This document shows, in pieces, positions 51,725 through 62,382 of a stretch of 64,000 bases of DNA. The translations under genes were made by a program, and so were the position numbers. A model generated the notes under the pieces. That model saw only the letters and a program-made list of their open reading frames with translations, was not told the origin of the DNA and searched no databases. The stretch comes from Dipteris shenzhenensis (lineage: Eukaryota; Polypodiophyta; Polypodiopsida; Gleicheniales), in NCBI GenBank assembly GCA_047967505.1, contig CM106540.1; one strand, written 5' to 3'. The stretch's first letter is position 1, and every line of letters begins with the position of its first letter.

Positions 51725-52376
51725 ATCTTAATAACTCCATTATGTTTGAAAATTAATGACATTAGGCACCAAATTCTTTTTGAATGTCATGATAGTCTGA
51801 GTGTTGGACACCCGGGAATTCAGAAGACATACGTGCTTCTAAAAAGACAATTCTTTTGGCTTGGAATAGGTAAGGATGTCCAAGATTATATATTGAAGTG
51901 CCAAAAATGCCAAGTCAATAAGGCTGAATTCCTTAAGATAGGAGGTCTCCTATACCCATTGGAGATTCCATTTGGCAAATAGGAAAGCATCTCCATGGAA
52001 TTCATTGTGGGATTACCTAGGACACAGAGGGGGCACAACTCATTGTAGGTAATTATGGATTGGTTGACCAAGATGGCTGTTTTTAATCCTGTCAGTGAAG
52101 ATGTTAAAACCCCAGAATTAGCTAGGCTATTTGTGGAGCATATCTATAGATTATATGGGCTACTAGCTGGTATTGTTAGTCACCGAGATAGCAAATTTAA
52201 TAGCCATTTTTGGAGGGCTATGTTTAAGAGATTAGAAACTTCATTGAATATGAGCACTATAGATCATCCACAGAGTGATGGTCAAACTAAAAGGGTCAAT
52301 CAGATAATTAAGAATATGCTTTGAGCATATGTAAGTAAATGGCAAACTAATTGGGAACAATATTTTCCCATATTAG
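51725..52376 (+). pseudogene. Chromovirus integrase, 3' truncated
   Basis: HHCC finger: FECHDSLSVGHPGIQKTYVL near 51,780 and QDYILKCQKCQVNKAEF near 51,885. The core has IPFGK, a TAG stop, ESISMEFIVGLPRTQRGHNS, MDWLTKMAVF (first Asp), IVSHRDSKFNSHFWRAMF (second Asp) near 52,175, and HPQSDGQTKRVNQIIKNML near 52,270 with Lys in place of catalytic Glu. The same E-to-K is present in the minus-strand copy near 30,700. It ends after NWEQYFP at 52,376, where the R repeat begins. GPY/F and chromodomain are absent from this copy. Confidence 0.9.
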
Positions 52377-53172
52377 GCATCCTTATGCCAAATACTATGA
52401 CCTCTTTGTTACAAATGTTAGATCTCTACTTAAAACTATCTAACATTGTAACAAAAGCCCTCGCTTTGCAAGATTTTAACATGGTCCACAAACCTCACCT
52501 TGGGATTGCCGAAGACTATCCTATCATCTGTAAGAGCAAAAGATTCTTCACATGCTATTACTAGGTCTTTAGTTGCATGGGTAATCCCTCCAAGAATGGT
52601 AACCACTCGTTTAGCTCACTATGCCCTCACACTTCTGGAGCATCTTTCACTCATCCCCTATGACGTGTTTTCTCATTCTTTAGACTGGTCACCTTCCCTC
52701 TTGGTTGCAAATATCACATCTCTAATTTCCACCAGCTAATAGCATGACAAAATCTACACATTAGCAAGATTTTCTTCTTGTCTCTTTGGATCATGATTGT
52801 TGTCCATGTAAGAGAGACAACAATTTCATGTTATTAATATCAATTGAGACTCAATAATTTATGGCATTTTAAAGAATTTTCAAAGTTTCAAATATATATG
52901 ATTTTTTTAAAGGCTTGTTAATACCTAGTATATAACATTTCTCATATTACATCCCGGTGTAAGCTAGCTAGAGAGGGGAAGAGAGAAACCATCCAAGTGT
53001 CTTGTCCCCTCCTAACATGAGTGGATGATTATAGACATGTAAATCCACCTATTTAAATAGGTTGGAATGGCATATCATCCTTTCTCCACATCCCACTCAT
53101 TCTTAAGTAAGCACTTATCATTTGTAACATCGTACTTTGTTAAGGAATGTTGTTATTTCACACACACTAGCA
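52377..53172 (+). repeat. R repeat, copy A (5' truncated)
   Basis: Matches copies B, C and D. Contains a frame with LPKTILSSVRAKDSSHAI and SLIPYDVFSHSLDWSPSLLV, also open in C and D and, in part, B. Near its 3' end cacctatttaaataggttg is TATA-like. Ends ...cacacactagcatagt. Confidence 0.8.
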
Positions 53173-53927
53173 TAGTAGCTAGCATCAGACTACTCTGGAG
53201 CATATGTTGAGATTAGTACATCAATTTGTCAAGAGGGATCTAAATCCATCTTCACATTTATTGGTGGAATTGGATATTGGGTGGGATTTGGATAGGGACC
53301 TGGTTCTATTTAGTGGGTTCACTTACCCTTTGTATTGTGTGGATAACCTTAGCATCTTTCTTGATGATTGAGAGGAGGAAGACAAACCTACTAATACTTC
53401 ATCCCCTCCTACATGACCCTTCTCTTCCTCATGGCCATGGGAAATAATGCGAAGAATGTAATTGGCACCATACCATAAGGGCATGGGGCAAAGTTGACTT
53501 TTTCTTTCTTCAAGGACTTTTAAAAAAATAATGTTATTAAAAAATTATTTTCTAAATTTTAAACCATAAAAAATGTCCATTTAAGACCAAGTTTTTTGTG
53601 ATCGGGTACCTAAAACCAGTTGACCATGTATCCGTTGTGTGATACCTCACACACTTATCGCATGGCTAGTTCTATACACCGCATGGTATTTTAACAAAAT
53701 CGTGTGGTATATTGTATCGGCCACCCTGTATCTGAGTTACATGTGGTATTTGCTATCCACTATTGTGTGATACATGTTGAATGCACATCATGCAATTTAA
53801 GAATATTACCACATGATAAGTCAAAGTTATCCAATGGCATTTTGGGCGTGGACCTATAAAAAGGGGTTGCATCAGTATTCAAAATTTCCATGGTCCAAAT
53901 CGATGTCACACGACATTGAAATTTTTA
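53173..53927 (+). repeat. Spacer between R copies A and B
   Basis: Starts agctagcatcagactac. 53,200-53,370 matches 6505-6680; 53,385-53,530 is inverted relative to 8163-8310. The remainder has several degenerate tgtgtgatac/cgcatggtat-like motifs (53,630-53,780) and ends with a promoter-like gacctataaaaagg at 53,851. No coding sequence recognised. Confidence 0.7.
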
Positions 53928-54915
53928 TATTGGATTCATGCTATGCTTTCATCCATTAACAACTTTATGCTCTTCATGTAATATACTTCTATCTATTTAT
54001 CTATGATGGAATCTACATCTACATGGGTAACACCTCACAGGATGGGACCAATACTCTTAGCACCGGGTCCCTCACACTTGCATGTGAGGTTCTCATCACC
54101 CAAAAAACATCTATGCATCCTTATGCCAAGTACTATGACCTCTTTGTTACAAATTTTAGATCTCTACTTGCAACTATCTAACATTGTAACAAAAGCCTTG
54201 GCTTTGCAAGATTTTAACATGGTCCACAAACCTCACCTTGGGATTGCTGAAAACTATCCTATCATCTGTAAGGGCAAAAGATTCTTTACATGCGATTACT
54301 AAGTCTTCAGTTGCATGGGCAATCCCTCCAAGAATGGCAACCACTCGTTTAGCTCACTATGCCCTCACACTTTTGGAGCATCTTTCACTTCATCCCCTAT
54401 GATGTGTTTTCTCATTCTTTAGATTGGTCACCTTCCCTCTTGGTTGCAAATATCACATCTCTTTTTTCCACCAACTAATAGCATGACAAAATCTTCTACA
54501 CATTAGCAAGATTTTCTTCCCGTCTCTTTGGATCATGATTGTTGTCCATGTAAGAGAGACAAACAATTTCATGTCATTAATATCAATTGAGACTCAATAA
54601 TTTATGGCATTTTAAAGAATTTTCAAAGTTTCAAATATATATGATTTTTTTTAAAGGGTTGTTAATACCTAGTATATAACATTTCTCATATTACATCCGG
54701 TGTAAGCTAGCTAGAGAGGGGAAGAGAGAAACCATCCAAGTGTCTTGTCCCCTCCTAACATGAGTGGATGATTACAAACATGGTAAATCCACCTATTTAA
54801 ATAGGTTGGGATGGCATATCATACTTTCCCCACATCCCACTCATTCTCAAGTAAGCACTTATTATTTGTAACATCGTACTTTGTTAAGGAATGTTGTTAT
54901 TTCACACACACTAGC
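53928..54915 (+). repeat. R repeat, copy B (about 990 bp)
   Basis: Begins tattggattcatgctatgc and ends cacactagcatagt. Contains a 99-codon frame from 54,003 (MMESTSTWVTPHRMGPILLA ... KALALQDFNMVHKPHLGIAE). A second frame shifted by one continues NTSQDGT and MHPYAKYYDLFVTNV in copies C and D. Nearly identical to copy D (61,392-62,382). Function unknown. Confidence 0.8.
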
Positions 54916-56117
54916 ATAGTCTCTTTGATATTATTTGTTGAGAATGGGCATCTGAACAATTGGTTTAGAACTATACATGCAAGGATAATGGTAGATGTAT
55001 TAGGCAAGGAGAAGCACATAAGTGTGACATAGTCACGAAGCTAAGACAAATGTTGGCTGCTCTGTATGAATACGTGAATGTGGTAACCCGGCCTGATAAA
55101 TGTCTTACACCAACAGGTGAGCTGGATAGTCCATTGAAAGTACCTTCTATAGAAAAAGAGTCCAGATAGAAAAGATTAGTTATATAGACAAGGACTTAGA
55201 AGATTCCTATAAATGGTGAGAGCAGTAGAGGACATTTTGCAATCACCCTACTCCTAGTACCAAAAAAATCTATGAAGCTCAAATTTACACAAGGAGGATC
55301 AAAGCTAGAGGAAGTATCCAAAAAGTGATTGGACATGAATAATCCACCTACACATAATGGAGATCATGCCTTGACAAAGGAGGAACAGAGATTGGAGACA
55401 CAAGATGGTAAAGAGACCCCTATAAAAAAATGGTGGATACCATTAATATAGTAGTAGATAAAAAACCAGAAGAGGAACCAAAAGATATCATTAGGATATT
55501 ATCACTAGAGACTCCAATTGACAAACAGGGTGTTCATCAAGTATAAATGACTGTGGGAGCTCAACAGTATGTAGCATCAACATCAAGCGAAATTGTTGAA
55601 GTTTTAGAGGAGCATGCTGACAGAGCTATCCCCTAATTGGTATCTTCGTTTAATATTTTGTCTAGGTACCACCAACAATAGAAAGGAAAATTCCCAAATG
55701 TGCAAATTCTTATGGAAGAAGAATTAGATAATTAAAGGTATTTTCATAAAGGTTTTAGGGAAGGTCATGAGAGATTTAAAAAGGATATGATAATAAATTG
55801 ACCAAACTATAGATAGAAGTCAAAAGAATTACATAGGAAAATTCCACTTTGATGCAAGAGAAGAGTTGCTTAAGAGAGCCATAAATAGTCTCAATGCAAG
55901 TTAAAAGAAAACCAATTAGCTTTGGTAGAGCTCCAAAATCAAAATGTAATGATTTGTGAGAAGACATAAAGATTACATGACTTACTAAAACTGCTAAAAT
56001 ACTATAGTCTAGGATGTCCAGCAGTGGTTGATAGAGATGAAGGGGACCTTGGAAGAACAATTGAATCAACTCATGGAGAGAAATTCCAAACTAATGACTA
56101 AAAATACACTACTACAA
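54916..56117 (+). pseudogene. Decayed coiled-coil coding segment, second copy
   Basis: Collinear with minus-strand 6315-5138. Phrases corresponding to HKCDIVAKLRQMLAALYEYV and the terminal EEQLNQL are recognisable between stops. It starts at ctctttgatattatttg, cut by repeat R where the 6.3-kb copy continues upstream. No enzyme domain; see the 5138-6315 entry for the protein description. Confidence 0.5.
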
Positions 56118-56245
56118 CTTCTTGGCATCCCTCTCTAATGCTAAGCCACACTTAATTACATCCACTATTGTAGTGTTAAGCACTCTTGGTTTCTCGCCTC
56201 ACCATAATCGCGCCACATGGCTTTAGGATTATGGTTGATGTAACA
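56118..56245 (-). mobile_element. Chromovirus LTR, 5' part (minus strand)
   Basis: The minus strand starts TGTTACATCAACCATAATC at 56,245 and ends at ccaagaag, the same breakpoint as 5009-5137. Confidence 0.85.
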
Positions 56246-57025
56246 CCAAGGTGTTCCATCTCCTGAATACAACTAAAGTAGAGGTGGCTGTACCACACTA
56301 TAGAGGTTGTTGTACTCAATAGAGGTTCTTGTACACTATAAAGGTTGTTGAATTCAATAGAGGTTGTTGTACCACACTAGACTGCTCAACTGGATCAACC
56401 AAAATAGTAGCTTCATCTGTGACCTATTATTTCACCTCTATTTATGATAAACATCCTCAAAAAAAATTTCTCCCACTTCCTGTTTAATAGCTACTTCATG
56501 GCCTACCTAAACTAAGGCACACACGGTATCCTATTGCTCCTCCTGAGTAACAGCTTTTGGCTACTCTTGAGTAACAATGTTTTCTTCCTTTTGTGTAGCA
56601 AATTTGACTTCCTTTTTTGTAATAGTTTGTGGTGCACTAATAACTTCTTGCTCTATATAATTCCTATGCTCTTCCTTTGTAAATGTAGTAGACTCTCCTA
56701 GTTTAGCAATAGATGTGGTAAAGGTGCCTGTTTAGTCCTTTTCTCTTCATACAGCTCCCTCTATAAGCCCTCCAACTGTTCCTGCAGCATAATGACTCTG
56801 ATGGGCTCTTCCATTTTTAAGTGATCAAAAAATGGGTGAACTAATATTTCCATCAACTTGTCTCTTACTTGATTCCACATATCCCTCATGTCATTATGCA
56901 ATTGTTTCTACAATTCTTGAAAAATCTTGTCACTCATAAAAATACTCAAGTTTACTTCTAGTTAATCCTCATTTGTCATTGATTTAATTTGAGTTTCCAT
57001 AGCAATTAATGCACTCACCCTATCT
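56246..57025 (-). pseudogene. Decayed acidic/Gln-rich segment, second copy
   Basis: Reverse complement of 4230-5008, sharing its stop codons (for example after VTQE) and short indels, so decay preceded the duplication. Confidence 0.5.
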
Positions 57026-57231
57026 GGTAAAGACTAAGGTCCCCTAGAAGGACACTTGGCATTTAGAAGTCCATGGCATGCAGTGGGCTAGGAGGGAGGA
57101 TTCTAGAGGGAGCTAAAAGAAAAGGAGGTTTTGGGCAAAGAACCTCATGACTCATGATGAGCTCTAGATTAGAATCCGTGGCTGGGAGGATTAGCAAAGA
57201 AAAGGTTCTCTATTTTCAAGGAAATGCAACA
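57026..57231 (+). mobile_element. Chromovirus LTR, 3' part (plus strand)
   Basis: 206 bp from ggtaaagactaagg to gaaatgcaaca, the same length and breakpoint as 4024-4229. Confidence 0.85.
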
Positions 57232-57245
57232 TTGCTATCAGAACC
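57232..57245 (+). other. Primer binding site after split LTR
   Basis: TGCTATCAGAACC follows the LTR end, as at 4010-4023. Homology between the two loci ends right after the PBS (CCATG). Confidence 0.7.
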
Positions 57246-57246
57246 A

Positions 57247-57605
57247 TGTGTAGAAACACGTGAGATAGAATAGATGCATCTTGGAAGAGGAGTGAGAGCA
57301 CAAGATGTAACCAAAAATGTTGTTCTCTATTGAGGTGACTCTCTCTTATAGAAATGGGGAGAAGGTGGCCTAGATCAAAGGCACCTTCCCTACATTAGTG
57401 GCAATCAGCCCCTACATCAGTGGGACTGGCCTAAATCAAAGGAACCTCCCATGTGGGGGCCTTTGGCTTACATCATCACTTAGGTCACACACTAGACACA
57501 TCATAGCACTTGATGGGCCTCTAAAACACACACATACACACATGTGACTCCCCTAGATGCACACATGCACCATAGAGCAAGCCCTTGATCACACTTATCC
57601 CAACA
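57247..57605 (-). mobile_element. Copia C 3' LTR (about 359 bp)
   Basis: The minus strand begins TGTTGGGATAAGTGTG after a polypurine tract and ends ...TTTCTACACA. It lies 3' of the gag below on the same strand. No 5' partner in the window. Confidence 0.7.
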
Positions 57606-57619
57606 TACCCCCCCTCAAG
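57606..57619 (-). other. Copia C polypurine tract
   Basis: TTGAGGGGGGGTA on the minus strand before the LTR. Confidence 0.75.
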
Positions 57620-57913
57620 GGTTTTCCTCTTGCAATGTCAAGGATACATCTAGTCTCATAGTTTCTCATGCCATCTCATGGTGGTGAAGGATAAATCTAT
57701 GGCTAGGATCTCATGCTAGCAAAGGTTCCCAAGGGTGTGAGGTTCACAAAAATGGGATAGACAAAACAATATCACATGGCCTACATCATATGGTGACCAG
57801 AGGTGATTTACAAAAGACAAAACATATGACATTCTCTTTGGAGTACTACTCCAGGCAGAGAACTTCAAAATTTGACCAAGTGATGATAAACAAAAATTCA
57901 AAAGACAAAGTGC

Positions 57914-58435
57914 TCAAAAAGCATAGTCTTTATCTTCTACCACCAAGTTTGATTCTTCATTTACTGATGGAGTTCTTCCTTCAGCCAGATTTGCTTTATT
58001 GTTAAAGTAGCCCTTCTTCACAAGAAATGCTTCATTCTCTTTGGAGTTGTTGTTCTTCATGGAATAACACATTCCCTTTTCTAATTGTAGCCAAAGGAAC
58101 TTAATAAGCAAGATATATTTGAAGCATTTCCCTTGTGCACCAAATACTGTGTGAAGATGATCCCAAGCTTCATGTGAAGTTTCAAAGCCATCAATGTGGT
58201 GAATGTATGAGTCACTTAATCCCAAAGCAATGATAGCAACAGCCTTCTTGTCTGTGATCAACCAATTAGCTTCTTCTTTTGTAGGCTTCTTTTCCTTTCC
58301 ATTCACAACATTCCATATCCCCTTTTTCATAAGCACAAACTTAGCTTTTGTTTGCCAAGTATGGAAACTAGTTCCATCAAACTTCTCTACTTGCTCGGGC
58401 TTAGTCATGTTTATAAACTCATCAATCATGGTCAA
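57914..58435 (-). pseudogene. Copia C gag fragment
   Basis: A minus-strand frame of 173 codons: MTKPEQVEKFDGTSFHTWQT, FVLMKKGIWNVVNGKEKKPT, DKKAVAIIALGLSDSYIHHI and TSHEAWDHLHTVFGAQGK, the copia gag (UBN2/DUF4219) core in the right order. After LLIKFLWLQLEKGMCYSMKN the family resemblance fades. Pol is absent: only about 300 bp of unassigned sequence separate it from the PPT and LTR, so an internal deletion has removed protease to RNase H. The upstream leader is cut by the gypsy leader scrap near 58,575. Confidence 0.88.
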
Positions 58436-58574
58436 AGAGAATCACATAGTCATCATTCTAAATGCAAAGTATAAGGACACTCATGAGCTCCATGACTGAG
58501 TTCTACTACTCAAGTACAAGCAGAACAATGAAAATTTGCAATAAATAATAGAAGCCCCAAATTTATGGTGATCG

Positions 58575-58762
58575 CTCAAGGTTTTAAAACCCTTTTTACC
58601 CCCTTGTTCTTCCCAATCTTGCTAACCTCACCATTTTCAAAGAAGAAGATTGGAGATGGGTTCGAGGAGTTTGAAATAAAGGAAAGGAAACTAAAAGCGG
58701 GATTTCAGAGTTCGAGATTGAGGGAAGCAAAAGATTGGGAACCGAGATCGTGAATTAAAAGA
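58575..58762 (+). mobile_element. Chromovirus leader scrap
   Basis: Contiguous version of the leader split at 37,439/50,096, including the uninterrupted insertion site agattggagatgggttcgag. Ends at an abrupt junction with copia sequence near 58,763. Confidence 0.85.
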
Positions 58763-58764
58763 TG

Positions 58765-59648
58765 TATTTAATGTCCCGAATATCACCAAGAACCTGGTTT
58801 CTATTGGTCAAATGGTTGAGCAGGGCTTGCAGGTCAGATTTAATCCTCATGGATGCTTTGTTGAGGATATGAAAAATAACAGTCACTTGATAGAAAAGGA
58901 AAGAAGAAGGGCAGGATGTTTACGTTGGATGCGGACATGCCTGAATTGAGTGCAGCAACATTTGTACATGGGACCGGTGTAGTTGCAGATATTGATATCT
59001 GGCATAAACGCATTGGTCATGTTAATGTACAATGACTTAAATCAATGCAGGCCCAAAATATTGTTGCAGGATTGCCTAAATTCAAGGTTGCAGAAATGCA
59101 TAAGTTATGTGAAGCCTGTCAATTTGGAAAACAGGCAAGGAAACCATTTCCTAGACATGTTCAAGAGAGTAAGAAGCCATTGGAATTAATCCACTCTGAT
59201 GTGTGGACTACTAAAGCTGCATCTATTAGAGGCTTTCATTATTTTGTCACTTTTATTGATGACTATAGCAGAAAAGTTTGGGTGTATTTTATGAAAAAGA
59301 AAAGTGAAGTGTTTGGGCATTTCAAAGCTTTTAAAGCTATGGTTGAAAAAGAAATAGGCCTGCAAATAAAATGCCTAAGGGTAGATGGAGGGGGAGAGTA
59401 CATCTCAAATGAGTTTGCAAGGTTCCTACAGGAGCATGGCATAAAGCAGCAATATTCATGCAAACATACCCCACAGCAAAATGGACTTGCAAAAAGGAAA
59501 AACAGACATATTGGAGAGGTATCTCGGGCCATGCTAAATGAAAAAGAACTACCAGATTATTATTGGGCTGAAGCAGTTGCTATAGCAGTTTACATAATGA
59601 ACAGGACTCCCACTGTAGCAATACATGTCATGATGCTAGAGGAGATGT
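58765..59648 (+). pseudogene. Copia (B family) protease end and integrase
   Basis: Plus strand, homologous to 42,870-41,950. Protease end FNPHGCFVEDMKNN; pre-integrase DIDIWHKRIGHVNVQ near 58,990. The integrase frame (from 59,045) has HKLCEACQFGKQARKPFPRH, PLELIHSDVWTTKAASIRGF (first Asp), DDYSRKVWVYFMKKKSEVFG and CLRVDGGGEYISNEFARFL (second Asp). PQQNGLAKRKNRHIGE near 59,475 has Lys in place of the catalytic Glu retained in copia B. WAEAVAIAVYIMNRTPT follows and the fragment ends at LEEMY, where repeat R begins. Less stop-ridden than copia B in this part. Confidence 0.9.
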
Positions 59649-60640
59649 ATATTGGATTCATGCTATGCTTTCATCCATTAACAACTTTATGCTCTTCATG
59701 TAATATACTTCTATCTATTTATCTATGATGGAATCTACATCTACATGAGTAACACCTCACAGGATGGTACCAATACTCTTAGCACCCAGTCCCTCACACC
59801 TGCATATGAGGTTCTCATCACCCAACAAACGTCTATGCATCCTTATGCCAAATACTATGACCTCTTTGTTACAAATGTTAGATCTCTACTTGCAACTATC
59901 TAACATTGTAACAAAAGCTCTAGCTTTGCAAGATTTTAACATGGTCCACAAACCTCACCTTGGGATTGCTGAAGACTATCCTATCATCTGTAAGGGCAAA
60001 AGATTCTTCACATGCTATTACTAAGTCTTCAGTTGCATGGGCAATCCCTCCAAGAATGGCAACCACTCGTTTAACTCACTATGCCCTCACACTTTTGGAG
60101 CATCTTTCACTCATCCCCTATGATGTGTTTTCTCATTCTTTAGACTGGTCACATTCCCTCTTGGTTGCAAATATTACATCTCTATTTTCCACCAGCTAAT
60201 AGCACGACAAAATCTTCTACACATTAGCAAGATTTTCTTCCCATCTCTTTGGATCATGATTGTTGTCCATGTAAGAGAGACAAACAATTTCATGTTATTA
60301 ATATCAATTGAGACTCAATAATTTATGGCATTTTAAAGAATTTTTAAAGTTTCAAATATATATGATTTTTTTAAAGGCTTGTTAATACCTAGTATATAAC
60401 ATTTCCCATATTACATCCGGTGTAAGCTAGCTAGAGAGGGGAAGAGAGAAACCATCCAAGTGTCTTGTCCCCTCCTAACATGAGTGGATGATTATAGACA
60501 TGGTAAATCCACCTATTTAAGTAGGTTGGGATGGCATATCATCCTTTCTCCACATCCCACTCATTCTTAAGTAAGCACTTATCATTTGTAACATCGTACT
60601 TTGTTAAGGAATGTTGTTATTTCACACACACTAGCGTAGT
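59649..60640 (+). repeat. R repeat, copy C (about 990 bp)
   Basis: Full-length R: begins tattggattcatgctatgc directly after the copia integrase, ends cacactagcgtagt. More diverged from B and D than they are from each other (for example in 59,750-59,830). Contains the open frame KTILSSVRAKDSSHAITKSS from about 59,960. Confidence 0.85.
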
Positions 60641-61391
60641 AGCTAGCATCAGACTACTTTGGCGCATATGTTGAGATTAGTACATCAATTTGTCAAGAGG
60701 GATCTAAATCCATCTTCACATTTATTGGTGGAATTGGATATTGGGTGGGATTTGGATAGGGACCTGGTTCTATTTAGTGGGTTCACTTACCCTTTGTATT
60801 GTGTGGATAACCTTAGCATCTTTCTTGATGATTGAGAGGAGGAAGACAAACCTACTAATACTTCATCCCCTCCTACATGACCCTTCTCTTCCTCATGGCC
60901 ATGGGAAATAATGCGAAGAATGTAATTGGCACCATACCATAAGGGCATGGGGCAAAGTTGACTTTTTCTTTCTTCAAGGACTTTTAAAAAAATAATGTTA
61001 TTAAAAAATTATTTTCTAAATTTTAAACCATAAAAAATGTCCATTTAAGACCAAGTTTTTTGTGATCGGGTACCTAAAACCAGTTGACCATGTATCCGTT
61101 GTGTGATACCTCACACACTTATCGCATGGCTAGTTCTATACACCGCATGGTATTTTAACAAAATCGTGTGGTATATTGTATCGGCCACCCTGTATCTGAG
61201 TTACATGTGGTATTTGCTATCCACTATTGTGTGATACATGTTGAATGCACATCATGCAATTTAAGAATATTACCACATGATAAGTCAAAGTTATCCAATG
61301 GCATTTTGGGCGTGGACCTATAAAAAGGGGTTGCATCAGTATTCAAAATTTCCATGGTCCAAATCGATGTCACACGACATTGAAATTTTTA
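60641..61391 (+). repeat. Spacer between R copies C and D
   Basis: Near-identical to 53,173-53,927, including the TATA-like cctataaaaagg at about 61,316. Confidence 0.85.
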
Positions 61392-62382
61392 TATTGGATT
61401 CATGCTATGCTTTCATCCATTAACAACTTTATGCTCTTCATGTAATATACTTCTATCTATTTATCTATGATGGAATCTACATCTACATGGGTAACACCTC
61501 ACAGGATGGGACCAATACTCTTAGCACCGGGTCCCTCACACTTGCATGTGAGGTTCTCATCACCCAAAAAACATCTATGCATCCTTATGCCAAATACTAT
61601 GACCTCTTTGTTACAAATGTTAGATCTCTACTTGCAACTATCTAACATTGTAACAAAAGCCCTCGCTTTGCAAGATTTTAACATGGTCCACAAACCTCAC
61701 CTTGGGATTGCCGAAGACTATCCTATCATCTGTAAGGGCAAAAGATTCTTCACATGCTATTACTAAGTCTTCAGTTGCATGGGCAATTCCTCCAAGAATG
61801 GCAACCACTCGTTTAGCTCACTATGCCCTCACACTTTTGGAGCATCTTTCACTCATCCCCTATGACGTGTTTTCTCATTCTTTAGACTGGTCACCTTCCC
61901 TCTTGGTTGCAAATATCACATCTCTTTTTTCCACCAGCTAATAGCATGACAAAATCTTCTACACATTAGCAAGATTTTCTTCCCGTCTCTTTGGATCATG
62001 ATTGTTGTCCATGTAAGAGAGACAAATAATTTCATGTTATTAATATCAATTGAGACTCAATAATTTATGGCATTTTAAAGAATTTTCAAAGTTTCAAATA
62101 TATATGATTTTTTTAAAGGCTTGTTAATACCTAGTATATAACATTTCTCATATTACATCCGGTGTAAGCTAGCTAGAGAGGGGAAGAGAGAAACCATCCA
62201 AGTGTCTTGTCCCCTCCTAACATGAGTGGATGATTACAAACATGGTAAATCCACCTATTTAAATAGGTTGGGATGGCATATCATCCTTTCCCCACATCCC
62301 ACTCATTCTCAAGTAAGCACTTATTATTTGTAACATCGTACTTTGTTAAGGAATGTTGTTATTTCACACACACTAGCGTAGT
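61392..62382 (+). repeat. R repeat, copy D (about 990 bp)
   Basis: Near-identical to copy B. Contains the 99-codon frame from 61,467 and the overlapping 79-codon frame from 61,702. TATA-like tatttaaata at about 62,256. Confidence 0.85.

Larger units (their letters stand above)
52377..55895 (+). repeat. 3.5-kb duplicated block, copy 1 (partner 59,838-63,357)
   Basis: Direct repeat with a constant offset of 7,460-7,462 bp. It comprises repeat R (copy A, 5' truncated, 52,377-53,172), a spacer, repeat R (copy B) and the first 980 bp of the coiled-coil segment. Long parts of spacer and copy B (about 53,210-54,100) look identical to the partner, implying a recent duplication or two insertions of one composite. 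Confidence 0.9.

Noticed and set aside
53600-53930. Integrated plant pararetrovirus promoter (TATA-like box with repeated upstream motifs)
   Set aside because: No coat, movement or RT coding sequence of that kind is near; a promoter-like TATA box alone does not support it.
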